Below are positions 23,663 to 35,300 of a DNA stretch of 64,000 bases, piece by piece. The stretch comes from Camellia lanceoleosa (taxonomy: Eukaryota; Streptophyta; Magnoliopsida; Ericales; Theaceae): assembly GCA_025200525.1 (NCBI GenBank), contig CM045758.1:193538463-193602462 (forward strand). The letters run 5' to 3'. How positions within the stretch are numbered: position 1 is the stretch's first letter; the number at the start of each line of letters is the position of its first letter. The notes beneath the pieces were generated by a model. That model had not been told where the DNA came from and did not search any database. It was given only the letters and a program-made list of their open reading frames with translations. The position numbers and the translations under genes were made by a program.

Positions 23663-24179
23663 TTTATGTAAAACACGTTCTTCTTTCCATATAATCAAAT
23701 ATGTGACGTACCTTCCTTTAACATTGCCATCCCGACGTCGGTGACGCAACAACCTTTATAACACTCCCCCCCCCCCCCTCAAGTTTTTGGTTTAGGGTTT
23801 TCGCATCAACAATGTTATAACGTCGAGATCAAATTTGGATATACTCGAATCCCTAATTTCTGTTTCAAACATTAGGAATGGCAATGTTCCACGTTTGGGA
23901 ATGTCAACCGTCGATGTTTCCTTACACAGACTAGAACATTCAATACAAAACGAGGGAAAAGGTAAAAACGCCTATAGTGCGCTCAATGTCTAAATTAATA
24001 ATTTACCCAATGCTAATTGCCCATTTTCGCCCCAAATAAAACTTCCAAACAAACATTATTGAGGATAACGTTGACATTAGCCAAACATTAGGACCTATCG
24101 GTTCAACAGAAATAACCCAGGACTAATCAGTGCATAAGTTAATAATTTGAGATTTATTGGTGCTTCTCCCTAATTTGAA

Positions 24180-25490
24180 ATATAATTCACTTGGAACTCA
24201 TTTGAGAACTTAACTATTTTAGTTATTTTTTTAAACTATTTTAAGAGATCGATGAAAAGTTATCTATTTTAGTTGGCCTTCTTATTATTTTGCCTGGCTA
24301 AGAGAGTTGTGCGTACAAAGTTAGTTGATTTTTATTTTTATTTTTGTAGTTGATTTGATGGTTGTGAAAAAAAAAATGAAATAATTATAGTTTTGATGTA
24401 TTATTTTATTTTATTGGGTATCTTAACCTATTTTATCTTTATTAACTATTTTAACTAAAAAAAGCTACCAAACTCACTTTCCAAACAACCTTGTCTGGTT
24501 AAAAAAATTATGTTTGAAATGATATTGGACTTTTTTTTTTATAGTTGCTTTGATGGTTGTAAGAGAAAAAGTGAAATAATTATAATTTAAATATGACATT
24601 TTATCTTATTAATTATTTTAATGTATTTTATATTTTATTGCTATTTTAATCCAATCCATGTTCCCAAACATAAAAATATGATAGGAACAACTTATATAAC
24701 TATGAACAAATGGTAAAATTTATTAATTATTAATTATCTTTTTTAATTGATTGTAATTTGTGATTTTTTATTTAAAAAATAATTGTTGCGTATTCAACCC
24801 TCTTTTTAAAAAGGATTGGGCCAGCATGCATTTAGATTGGAGGGTATTATTTGGATTTATGAGACCTACATAGATTCGGTTTCAATAATTTAAACAGTTA
24901 ATTTTATAAAAGTTTTTGTGTATATCATTTACAAATAAAATTAGATCGATCTAATAATTTTAACTTATTTAATTTATTATATTATTATTAGAAAAATAAA
25001 TTATTTATTTTCAAAAATACAAGTATCGTTAATTTTTTTTTATAACAAATAAAATAAATTATGATTATTAAATTAACATAATTTCTTTATTAAAAAAATA
25101 TACATAATATATTTAACAAAATAAATAATTTAAATTATGATTAACGTGAGTGAATAAATTTTAGAAAAATGTTTCCTACCACTAATTTAACACCACTAAT
25201 GACATGGCATTATGAGGATCCTAATATTGATGTGATAGTTTGGCTTTTTTTTTTTTTTTTTTTTTCTTAGACTTTGCCAACTCATTAGTGGTACTTTTAG
25301 AGCTTCCAATAAAAGTGATGATTCATAGTTCTAATTTGAGAGTTTTAAATGGAGCTCTAATGAGGTAAAAGAGAGAGACTAGAGAGAGAGAAGTGTAGAT
25401 CCCACCTTTACATGGATACTTTTCACATTATTAAAATTGTATTAGAGATCTTAAATTAAAACTTTCAAACATTATTATTCTAATTTAGGC
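24180..25490. other. AT-rich DNA with decayed MITEs, no gene
   Basis: Several overlapping remnants carry the local MITE motifs (TTTTGGCT, ACTATTTTA, GAAATAATTATA), notably about 24205-24490 and 24480-24665. A T-rich run of about 24 bases is at 25242-25265. No coding region or RNA gene is seen. Confidence 0.5.
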
Positions 25491-25609
25491 CAAGTTTGGC
25501 ATGTCTCCAAAAAGCTAAAAAGCCAAAAAGTTAAAAAGTTATCACTATTCACCAAAAAAAATATTAAAAAATTAATTTTCCACACAAAATTACAACTTAT
25601 CAATCTGAC

Positions 25610-26262
25610 ATGTTGAGATCTGTGCTGCGTTTGTTAAGAAAGTTGCACAGTTTGGGTGCAATTTTCACACAATGCTGTTCGGCCCGTGGGGGCCCATCAC
25701 GGGTCCCGTTTTGATAATTTGAACCGTTAATGCGTAGAACTCGTTGAGTACTATATGCTCGTAAAAAATCACATTGATCGGATATCAATAAGTACATAAT
25801 CAAATCAGTTTTGTATAAAAAAAAATGGATGGTGTTATAATTAGGCTTAGTTTGGCATAATACAAAAAAGTCAAAAATTTAAAAAGTCACTATCTTATTT
25901 AAGTCATATCATCTCATTTAAATCACATCATCTCTCTACCACATCACTTCAAACTCAACCTATATTTCACATTTTTTCGTAAAAAGTCAAAAAGTACACT
26001 TATTTAGATCATCCCAAACAATCCCCTAACGATTGAAAAAAAAACAAATCTGATCAGATTGTTATCGATATCCGATTAACATGATTTTTATAGGCATATA
26101 GTACTCGACGAGTTCTACACATTGAACAATTTAGATTATCAAAACGGGACCCGTGATGGGCCCTCACGGCCCGAACAAAACCATCCAGTGCAATGCCCAA
26201 AAAGTAGCCAATAATTTCTTACCATCTATTCGGCTGTGCAGATTGTACGACTGTACAATACA
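25610..26262. mobile_element. Foldback element with long inverted arms
   Basis: A left arm of about 190 bp (with CCCATCACGGGTCCCGTTTT at 25691-25710) is matched by its reverse complement on the right (AAAACGGGACCCGTGATGGG, about 26141-26160). Pairing extends outward to CTGTGCTG / GCTGTGCAG ends, at roughly 80% similarity in the core by eye. A further MITE (about 25846-26032) sits in the loop. No protein. Confidence 0.7.
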
Positions 26263-26352
26263 CATCTCTAATCTTCTCCTACACACTTCTTTATACAATT
26301 TTTTAATACAAATTTTTTCATAAAAAGTCAAAAAGTTAACCCAAATATCCTA

Positions 26353-26881
26353 TGTGTGTCAATTTCCGACCACACTGCCAAACAGGTACTCAGCTGGAGA
26401 ACATTGGCATAATAGATTAAGCCCGAACGACTTGTCAACAAAAAGAAGAGATTCCGACGGTGGTTCGTCCACCCGGGGGCACTCCAACGATCAAGTCAGT
26501 TATCTCTCAAAGATAGCAAAAGTGCTTAACTCACTATTCAGAATACAAAAAGCGTACCTTAAACCCACGAAGGTGCCTCTCTTTTATAGTCAACACTGAC
26601 CTAATCCCAATAGAAGCCTAGCTCTAATGGATTCTGTCTCAATGTTAATCTTGGACTCCCAGTTAGATTGGGATAAAAGTCTTATCTTTATCCAGACTGA
26701 AGTTCTCCCCAATTCTAGGGCTCTTGTCCCTTATCCGCTTGTCTCGGATTCCAGTATTCTCACAGATAACCTCGGCCTTGTCGAGATTACCTCGGCATCA
26801 TGACCGGCATCCAGGGCACCTTGGCTGACACTTCGGTGCCACCTCGGCCACGTGTTGTCATCCAAAAATTATGTCCTCACA
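26353..26881 (-). repeat. Left (3') LTR of the Tat element
   Basis: 529 bp, starting TGTGTG and ending CTCACA in plus orientation. It matches the right LTR throughout except for the right copy's insert and duplication. It is rich in CCTCGGC motifs. The adjacent ACTGCCCCCT (26882-26891) is the polypurine tract in minus orientation. Confidence 0.9.
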
Positions 26882-29800
26882 ACTGCCCCCTAGATTCTAT
26901 TACCTCGGCATTCTAAGGTGATGGAACCTATATCATTTATTCCATTTAGCATATCGACTAAACTCGCTTTATCCTTCATTACTGAGGTCATCATTCGTCG
27001 ACTCAATACGACCAAGACTTAATCTGTTTTCATCAATACTTCAGAACCAATACCCAAGTTTGTTCAAGTTCTCAGCCTAGATCATCCCCCTAGCCGAGGT
27101 CTTGCTCCATTAAATCAAGAACTCTAAGAGTTTCAACACGAGTATGAGCTGTCATACACGACATTTCAACCGTGTCAGCCACACGTCCTTCCCCATCGAG
27201 TCAGGTTCGACACGCGCCATCAAGTCGCGACTTTCGCGTCTTGCCTCGACAAGCACGTCGTTCTTGGCACCATAATTGCCATTTTGCCGCCATTTCATGT
27301 GTTTGATCAAAATCACTTCTTTCTCTCCGTCTTTTCACTTCTTTACCACCGTTTTCGTGCAAGTTCTCTCTCTCTACTCTCTCAAATCCGCCATTGTTTC
27401 AAGCTCTCAAGCTTTGCAACCATTTCCATTCTTCCCCTTCGGCGAAGCTTTTGCTGATCTTCTCCAATTGTTGCCATCATTTGACTCCGGCGTACCTCAC
27501 ACCGGCTTCATTCTCTTTGGTGAGTTATTTCTATCCCCTTTGTTTTAATTTGTTGTTGTTCTTTAAACTGTTGCGCTTGTATGCTGCTACTGTGATTACA
27601 TCCATTTTCTTGAATCTTCATTTGTGTGTTGAATTCAATTATGTATGAGGCCATGTTCTTGTTTATTTTGCCACTATTTTTGGCCTCGCACCCTTGTACA
27701 CACTCCATCACTATGGTCTTGATGGTTTATCTTTTTCTTGATTTTGAATTACATTCTTGTTTTCTGTTTTCTGTGTTTTCTCCATATTCCTGACTTCAAT
27801 TCTTGTCTTCATCGTCTTAGGTTTGGGATTTGTTGTAGAACCCACGAATTTTAGGAAAAACTAAAACAAACTTCGCTTAGATCCTCAAAATTTCTTGCCC
27901 CATCATTCTTTTAGGTTTTGCCGAGGTCCTTCCAACCTCTATAAAACACACCCTTTTGAAATCCAACACCTTCCCCCAAGCCGACATCATGGGTATGTGG
28001 AGGAATATGGTAGACACCCCAACTAAGTTAGAATACTTTAAGCAGATGTTTTCCATCCCGGCCGACGTTCACCTTAGGTTGGCTGGGGAGGACGATTCCA
28101 TCATGCCCACAATTGGCTCCATGCCCTTCCCAATTATAGCTTTCATAGAGTGTGAACTTAGGCTCCCTCTTGACATCCTTTTTCGAGAAATCCTTTACTA
28201 CTATAAACTTAACCCAATGTAATTAGCCATTAACTCCTACAGAGTCTTCAATGGTATCATAGCCCTAGCTAGCCGAGAAAAAGCTACGGTAACTTTAGTC
28301 GACATACAATACTATTATACCATGTGTGGCCTTAAGTTAGAAAAATGCTACATTTACTACCTTAAGCCGAGGTCCACAGAATACAAACTCGTTGCCGACC
28401 TTCCAGACTCCAACAAGGGAGCTGGGGACAATTACCTCATTGTCTCGAGCAACTGGGAGTTCGCTCCAGACGAGGACCTTCACCTCTACCATTTTAGCCG
28501 TACATTATTCAAAGAAGGAGATGGTAAGAACCAAGTGTTATATTTACTTGCTGCAAGTTTTTAATACTTTGCTCTTTCTATATGTTCTGACGTCTGTTTT
28601 TTTCTTGCAGTTCTTCCACAGCCACCCAAGGACTTTCGCAAGTCCTTCTTTCCTAGTAAGGACCTCAAAAAGTTGTTGGATCTGCCAGTTGAGCGGCGGA
28701 GAGCTCCTTTGCTGCTCAACTTCATCCCAACTTACAAGTCGGTGCTTCCCAACATCCCAAAGAAAAAGAAAAACAAATCTCCCCCTTCCGCCACAACTCC
28801 TCCAACAGCTTCATCTCCTCGGCCAAATTAGGGATCAACCTCTAATCCAGCAGAGCAACCGTCAACCTTGGCTGCACAACTGATCCCTCCATCCCAACGC
28901 AAACGTCGACGTCAAACTGCAATTGCAGCCGAGATGGGTCGCAAGAAAGCTGTTGCAGAAGACCTCCTTGCCGACATCCCCAACACTGTCACCACACAAC
29001 CTTCTCCATCCCAATCTCAACCAAAACCAAAACCCAAAAGACTGAAGAAGGCCCAACCTAAGGCAATGGTGACTCAGATCGACTCTGAGGATACCTTGCC
29101 GATCTCCAAAATTGTCGAGGCAGAAAAGAGTGCCACTATCGTCGAGAAAAGGCCCGCCGAGGCTACTCCCTCTAAGTCAACGCAGTCAAAAAGGCCAAGG
29201 TCTGAATCCGCTACAGCCTCGGGGTCTATGAAATCCGACGCCCCTTGGGCTCCTCCAATCACCATCGAGGACAAGCCGATCAGGACTGGCGACAGTGCCG
29301 ATGACATTAAAGTCAGCGTTGCCTTCTCTACCGCATTGCTCCTTCTCGAAGATCTCAATCGTAACACCAAGATGAACGAGTATGAAAATTCCGCCCTAAT
29401 ATTGCAACATTTCATACCAGTAAGCCCCTGATACTTGGTATTTTCACATTTTTCTATTTCTCATACTTGGAAAATTTTACTAACTTCTGTTCTGTTCATA
29501 TCTTCTAGGCGATCCAGCACACCCACTCCTTTGCAATGCAAGCCTTCAGTATTAAGAAGGAGTTGGCTAACAAGACCAGGGAGGCTGCTAACTTGTCTAA
29601 GTCCCTTAGCAAAGGCGAGGAAAAAATGAAAGCCTTAACAGATCAGGCTGAGGCAGCAAAGAAAGCTTATGACGAGGCTGAGGAAAAAGCTGATGCTGCA
29701 AAGGCCATTGCCAAGGTCCTTGAGGCCAAAAAGAAAGAGGCCGAGACAAAGATGGTCGAGGCCCAAAAAGAGCTTCAAGATGCCCTGGCCACAAAAGAGG

Positions 29801-29901
29801 TCGAGATCAAGGCGGCTGATGAGAAGGCGTACGCCGAGGGGGCAGCCGACGTCAAGGAAGATTACAAGAAACAACTGAAGCAGGCATGCAACAAGGGTTT
29901 C

Positions 29902-32399
29902 TGTCACGACCCAAACCCGCCCCTATAGGTTTAGCATCGTAACCGGCCAGTAATCCGTGGATTACCAAAGGCCTCTAAATAGATTAGCAAATAGTAAGGG
30001 GCTGCGGAAGCAATTATATAAAATAAACAAGGTCCAATGAGCTGTGATAACGTACATGGGACGGAACTTCAAAACTTATATGTATATATGCACAAACATG
30101 CCAGTCCAGGCACACAATATTTATAACATGTACAACCCAAGACTTGTCTTTACAAAACATATACAGAGACTAGCATGAAATACAAAAACAGCCATAGCAT
30201 TAGGCTTCGATCGGAACCTCATCGGGAGGCACAACGGATGGCTGACAAAAACAGAACAGAAGGCCGTCAACTCTGGCCCTGGTCATGTGCTGTCTCACCT
30301 ACATACATAATATAAACTGTGAGCGAAAGCCCAGTGAATAATAATAAAGTAAAGGGTTTCAATGAATGAGTTCATACAGATTCAGAAATCACAATCCAGA
30401 TTTGTCTCAAATTCATCATTTGTCCAGATCATATATATATATAGAAATCATAAGTCATGATTAATTTTACGTGATACATCCATTAGCATTAACAGAACAG
30501 AACAGAACAGAATGCATACGCGTGAGGTTACGAGTAACCAGTTCCATGAAGGAACCTCCGGATCCGGGTAACAGAACAGAATCTAAGCCCTCGTGACAGG
30601 GCTTCCGACACGGGTAACAGAGTGCATACAGAAATAAGTTCCATAAAGGAACCTCCGATACCGGGTAACAGCCAACATATAGCACATGATGCTAAGGATG
30701 TCACGAATACATGTTAGAAATTGAACAATCATTCATTGCACAGAACATATCATTTTCGAAAAACAGATCTCGTTTTATCACACAGAAACTAGATACAGTT
30801 GAACATAATTTTACTAAATTATTACTCACAGTTGGCCTTGAAACAGACAGACGAGGCAGATTGATCACACGACACGCGGCACGTGACCTACATAACACAC
30901 AGCGGGCACACACTTGAAACACACATTCTAATCACACAAAACTTACGTCGTTGGTTCTTAATGTGTTTCTAACCTTAAAGCCTCACTAAAGAGTCTTAAA
31001 CATGGCCTGGGAATACCTAGGATGGAATGAGGATGCAAAGATGCCTTGGAAACATTTTTCAAAATTTGCTGAAAACAGGGGTCTCGCTCGAACGTAGCTT
31101 TCTTCACTCGAGCAAGCTTGCCAAAATAGAGGGGTCGCTTGAGCATAGAATCCTTCGCTTGAGCGGTCTGTAAAAATGCAAAAGTACTGGTTGTTGAAAT
31201 TTTACTCTCGATGCTCGCTCGAGCGTGAGACACACCATTCGCTCGAGCGTAGGTCTCGTCACTCGAGCGTGCGTCTGCGTGCACCAAAAACCTAAGAGCT
31301 TGCAATTTACGCTCGAGCCACCATTCCTTCGCTCGAGCGGAGCTCTGAACAAACGATGGTCGCTTGAGCGTGGAATCCTTAGCTCGAGCGAGGAAGCCAA
31401 ATTCTGAAATTTCTAGATTTGCCTCCCAAGCTCAAACCAAGCATTCAACTCCTCAAAACTTAACCTCTTGGGTCCACTTTCTCGAAAACACTAGTAAACT
31501 CATAGTATAAGATGTTTCAATGATCAATTTGTAGAATCAAAGCCCAAAGGTGAGTCAATTGAACACAATTTAAACAAACTTCCAAGAAATATTAAAGAAC
31601 AAAACATGCAAGTGTTCACTTGAATTCAATACTCCAAAAATGTAACCAAATGCAAGATTAAACTCAAAATCGTGATGAATTCATGGACTATAAGTAGAAT
31701 ATGGTCTTGCATGCAAGAATTTCCATGAAAACACTTCAAATTGTTATGAGATAGACATGCATGCATGATTTAAGCTTTAATTCAACATGTTAAATCTAAT
31801 TCTTGTCTTAGATCACTAATGTCACATGAATCATGCAAGAAGTGACTTAAATTCACAATCAAGAAGGTAATTCTCCTACCTTAAGTCTTCAATTTCAAGC
31901 TTAGGGGCCTAATCTTCCAAGTTGCCTTCAATTCCTCTAGATTCCAAGCCAAGACTAGATGACTCAATTAGTTCTCTTGCTCACTCTCTCTCTCCTACGG
32001 TTTTGAACTCAAAAGATGAATAATTGATGTCTCAAACTCATGTGACTCAAGATTAGAGGATTGCCTAGAATAATCCACTTAGTGGCAAGATGGTAATTTA
32101 CTTGAACTATTGTAATTTAATTTTATTTAATCATACCAAATCAAATTTAAATTAAATCTACCATAAAATCACATAAAATCTAACTAGCATAAAACATTAA
32201 TCAATTTAGGAATTGGGCGTCGATAAGGCTCTCAATTTGCAGTCCGAAACTTAAAGACACGAACAGATCATTTTATGGCAACAGATAGAAACACAAAGAT
32301 AATGCAATACATGAGCAAATTAATCCCAGATTCCTTTTAAATTACCATCAGACATAATTAATCATGAATTAGCATTAATCGGAGGTCAGAGTCATTACA
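29902..32399 (-). repeat. Left (3') LTR of the Tekay element
   Basis: 2498 bp, intact. It includes a cluster of CGCTCGAGCG-type palindromes at about 31080-31395 and a short (GAACA)n run at 30491-30512. It differs from the right LTR mainly in a patch at about 30490-30615. The last 42 bases at its inner edge (32358-32399) also encode the end of Pol on the minus strand. Confidence 0.9.
31080..31395. repeat. Cluster of GCTCGAGCG palindromes in Tekay LTR
   Basis: About ten copies of CGCTCGAGCG or one-mismatch variants occur at irregular 20-45 bp spacing. Equivalent clusters lie in the right LTR (about 40670-40985) and, as a different arrangement, in the nested solo LTR (about 39265-39505). The decamer is a perfect palindrome rich in CpG. 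Open frames through it (Arg/Ser/Leu/Glu-rich) are by-products, not genes. Confidence 0.85.
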
Positions 32400-35300
32400 G
32401 TCTTCCCCCCTTAAAAGAGTTTGGTCCTCCAAACTGGAATTACCTTCATTTGGCAACAACATTGGGTCCAATGGGAACAAATCCAGATACCTCTTCATCA
32501 TGTCTTCCTCGATTTCCCAAGTTGCATAGGTCTCTCCGTAGTTTTGCCAATCAACTTTTACCAACGGTATTTCTTTATTTCTCAACTTCTTGAGTCTGCG
32601 GTTCACAATCTGAATAGGCCTTTCCTCGTAGGTGTAGTCATCTTTCAAAAGCACATGTGTCGGTTCGATGACATGGAGTGGGTCTCTCAAATATTCCCAG
32701 AGCATCGATACATGAAAGACGTTATGCATGTGCTCCATTACTGGAGGTAAGGCTACCCGATACGATACCGGATTGATCTTTTCGAGAACTTCATAAGGTC
32801 CAACATATCTTGGCGCCAATTTTCCCTTAATACCAAACCGAGTTTGACCCTTCATCGGGGTCACCTTTATGAACACGTGGTCCCCAACTTCATATTCCCT
32901 ATCTCTTCTTTGGACATCAGTATTGCTTTTCTGCCGACTTTGTGCAGTTTTCAGGCGTTGCTGGATCAGTTTCACTTTCTCGGTTGTTTCTTGCACAAGC
33001 TCTAGTCCCAACAAAGGTCTATCACCTACTTCAGCCCAACATATTAGAGAACGACAATTTCTTTCATACAAAGCTTTGTAAGGAGCCATTCCAATGCTTG
33101 AATAGTAACTGTTGTTGTACACAAATTCAGCTAATGGCAAGTAGGTCTCCCAATTCCCTTGGAAGTCTAACACACACATTCTGAGCATATCCTCCAGAGC
33201 TTGGTTCGTTCGTTTAGTTTGGCCATCTGTCTGTGGGTGATAGGCACTGCTCAGTCTCAATTCAGTTCCCAAAGCCTGTTGCAAACTCTGTCAAAATCTC
33301 GATACAAACTTTGAGTCCCTATCAGACACAATAGATACTGGCACTCCATGTAATCTCACAATTTCAGTCATATAGATATTGGCCAATTTATTAGCCTTAT
33401 AAATAGTTTTGACAAGCAGAAAATGGACAGACTTAGTTAAACGGTCAACTATAACCCAGATAGAGTCCATACCTCAAGAAGAACGAGGCAATCCCACAAT
33501 GAAATCCATGGTAATGTGCTCCCATTTCCATTCCGATATTGGGAGCAGTTGTAGTAAACCAGCGGGTCGTTGATGTTTAGCTTTAACCTGTTGGCAATGT
33601 AGACATCTAGCCACAAAGTCTGCAATACTCTTTTTCATTCTAGGCCACCAAAAATTCTGTTTCAAATTATGATACAACTTCATGTTCCCCGGATGCATAG
33701 CAAATTTACTATTGTGAGCTTCGGTCATAACACGTTTCCTCAAATCACAATAATCGGGCACACAAAGACAGTTCTGAAATGTCAACACATCATTCTCAAA
33801 CACAAATCCTGGCCTCAGCTTTGAATCAATTTCCTCCGTGATCTTTTTTAAGTATTCATCCTCGCACTGTTTCTGTTTGATCTCGTCAAGAATTGTAGGT
33901 TGAGCGGCAATAGCAGTCAGTAACCCATCTTGTTCTAGGTCAGTCAACAATTCTTTTCGGTTGGATAGCAAACATGACAGATTCGCACTGGATTTTCAGC
34001 TCAAGGCATCTGCTACGGTATTAGCCTTTCCCGGATGATACAAGATTTGCAGATCATAATCCTTGATTAACTCTAACCATCGCCTCTGTCTCATATTCAA
34101 TTCCTTTTGGGTGAAGAAGTATTTCAAGCTCTTATGGTTGGTGTATACCTCACAAGTTACCCCATACAAGCAGTGACGCCAGATTTTTAAGGCAAACACC
34201 ACAGCTGCTAACTCAAGATCATGCGTTGGATAATTCTTTTCATGAGGTCGGAGTTGTCTAGAAGCATAGGCAATCACCTTTCCATTTTGCATTAATACAC
34301 ACCCCAAACCTTTGCAAGAGTATCACTGTACACTTGAAACCCATCAGTACCATTGGGCAAGGTTAAGATTGGTGCAGTTACTAACCTGGTTTTCAACTCT
34401 TGGAAAGCTGCCTCTCTTTGTTCATTCCAGACAAATGGCACATTTTTCTGAGTTAATTGAGTCAATGGCATGGCGAGCTTGGAAAATTCTTTCACAAACC
34501 TCCGGTAGTAACCTACAAGTCCCAAAAAACTTCGGACTTCTGTCACATTTGTCGGTCTAGGCCAATCCACGACAGCTTCAATTTTCTGAGGGTCAACAGA
34601 AACTCCATCTTTGTTGATTACATGTCCCAAAAATGCCACACTGTCAAGCCAGAATTCACACTTGAACAATTTAGCATACAATTTCTTTTCTCTCAAAATC
34701 TGCAAGGTGGTTCTCAGATGGTTCCCTGTCTTTAGAATAAATCAAAATGTCATCAATAAACACAACAATAAAATCGTCCATATATGATTTAAACACCCTA
34801 TTCATAAGATCCATGAAAGTTGTAGGTGCATTGGTCATCCCAAACGGCATTACTAAAAATTCATAATGTCCATATCTAGTTCGGAATGCAGTTTTCTCTA
34901 TGTCCTCAGCCTTAACCTTTAACTGATGATACTCGGACCTGAGGTCAATTTTGGAAAACACTCGGGCACCCTGAAGTTGATCAAACAAGTCATCTATTCG
35001 GGGCAGAGGGTATTTATTCTTGACAGTCACTTTGTTCAGTTCCCGATAGTCTATACACAATCTCAAAGACCCATCATTCTTTTTGACAAACAAAACTGGA
35101 GCACCCCAAGGTGAAGTACTCAGGCGGATAAATTTCTTGTTTAACAGTTCCTGAAGTTGGGTTTTCAATTCTTTCAGTTCAGAAGTAAACATTCTATAGG
35201 GAGTCTTGGAAATAGGTTGTGTCCCCGGAAACACTTCAACAGTGAATTCAATTTCTCTATCAACTAAGTCCCTAGGTAAGTCAGTCGGAAACACATCGGA

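Larger units (their letters stand above)
13850..24170 (+). mobile_element. Complete Mutator-like element (MULE) with MURA transposase and Ulp1 protease
   Basis: The element is bounded by a perfect 9-bp target duplication, TAATTTGAA, at 13841-13849 and 24171-24179, the hallmark of Mutator transposition. The ends (GGAAAATTTACTGATAAATC; reverse-complement right end GGGAGAAGCACCAATAAATC) form degenerate inverted repeats of about 80 bp at roughly 65% identity by eye. They share ATAAATC, ATTAGTCCT and GTCCTA blocks. Inside are two convergent genes: transposase (+, 14268-17179) and Ulp1-like protease (-, 22515-18743). Ulp1-carrying MULEs such as Kaonashi are known in dicots. Both genes are interrupted, so the copy is a dead but full-length autonomous-type element. 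A small MITE is nested at 23413-23662. Confidence 0.9.

Noticed and set aside
27276..27548. 90-codon open frame before the Tat antisense ORF
   Set aside because: Phe/Leu/Ser-rich with no similarity recognised; more likely leader or promoter of the antisense ORF, though an upstream exon cannot be excluded.
31080..31395. CRISPR-like array
   Set aside because: The repeats are 10-bp palindromes at irregular spacing in a plant LTR, with no uniform spacers.
30958..31400. Arg/Ser/Leu-rich proteins in LTRs (also 39187-39587, 40644-41048)
   Set aside because: All are translations of the CGCTCGAGCG palindrome clusters within LTRs.
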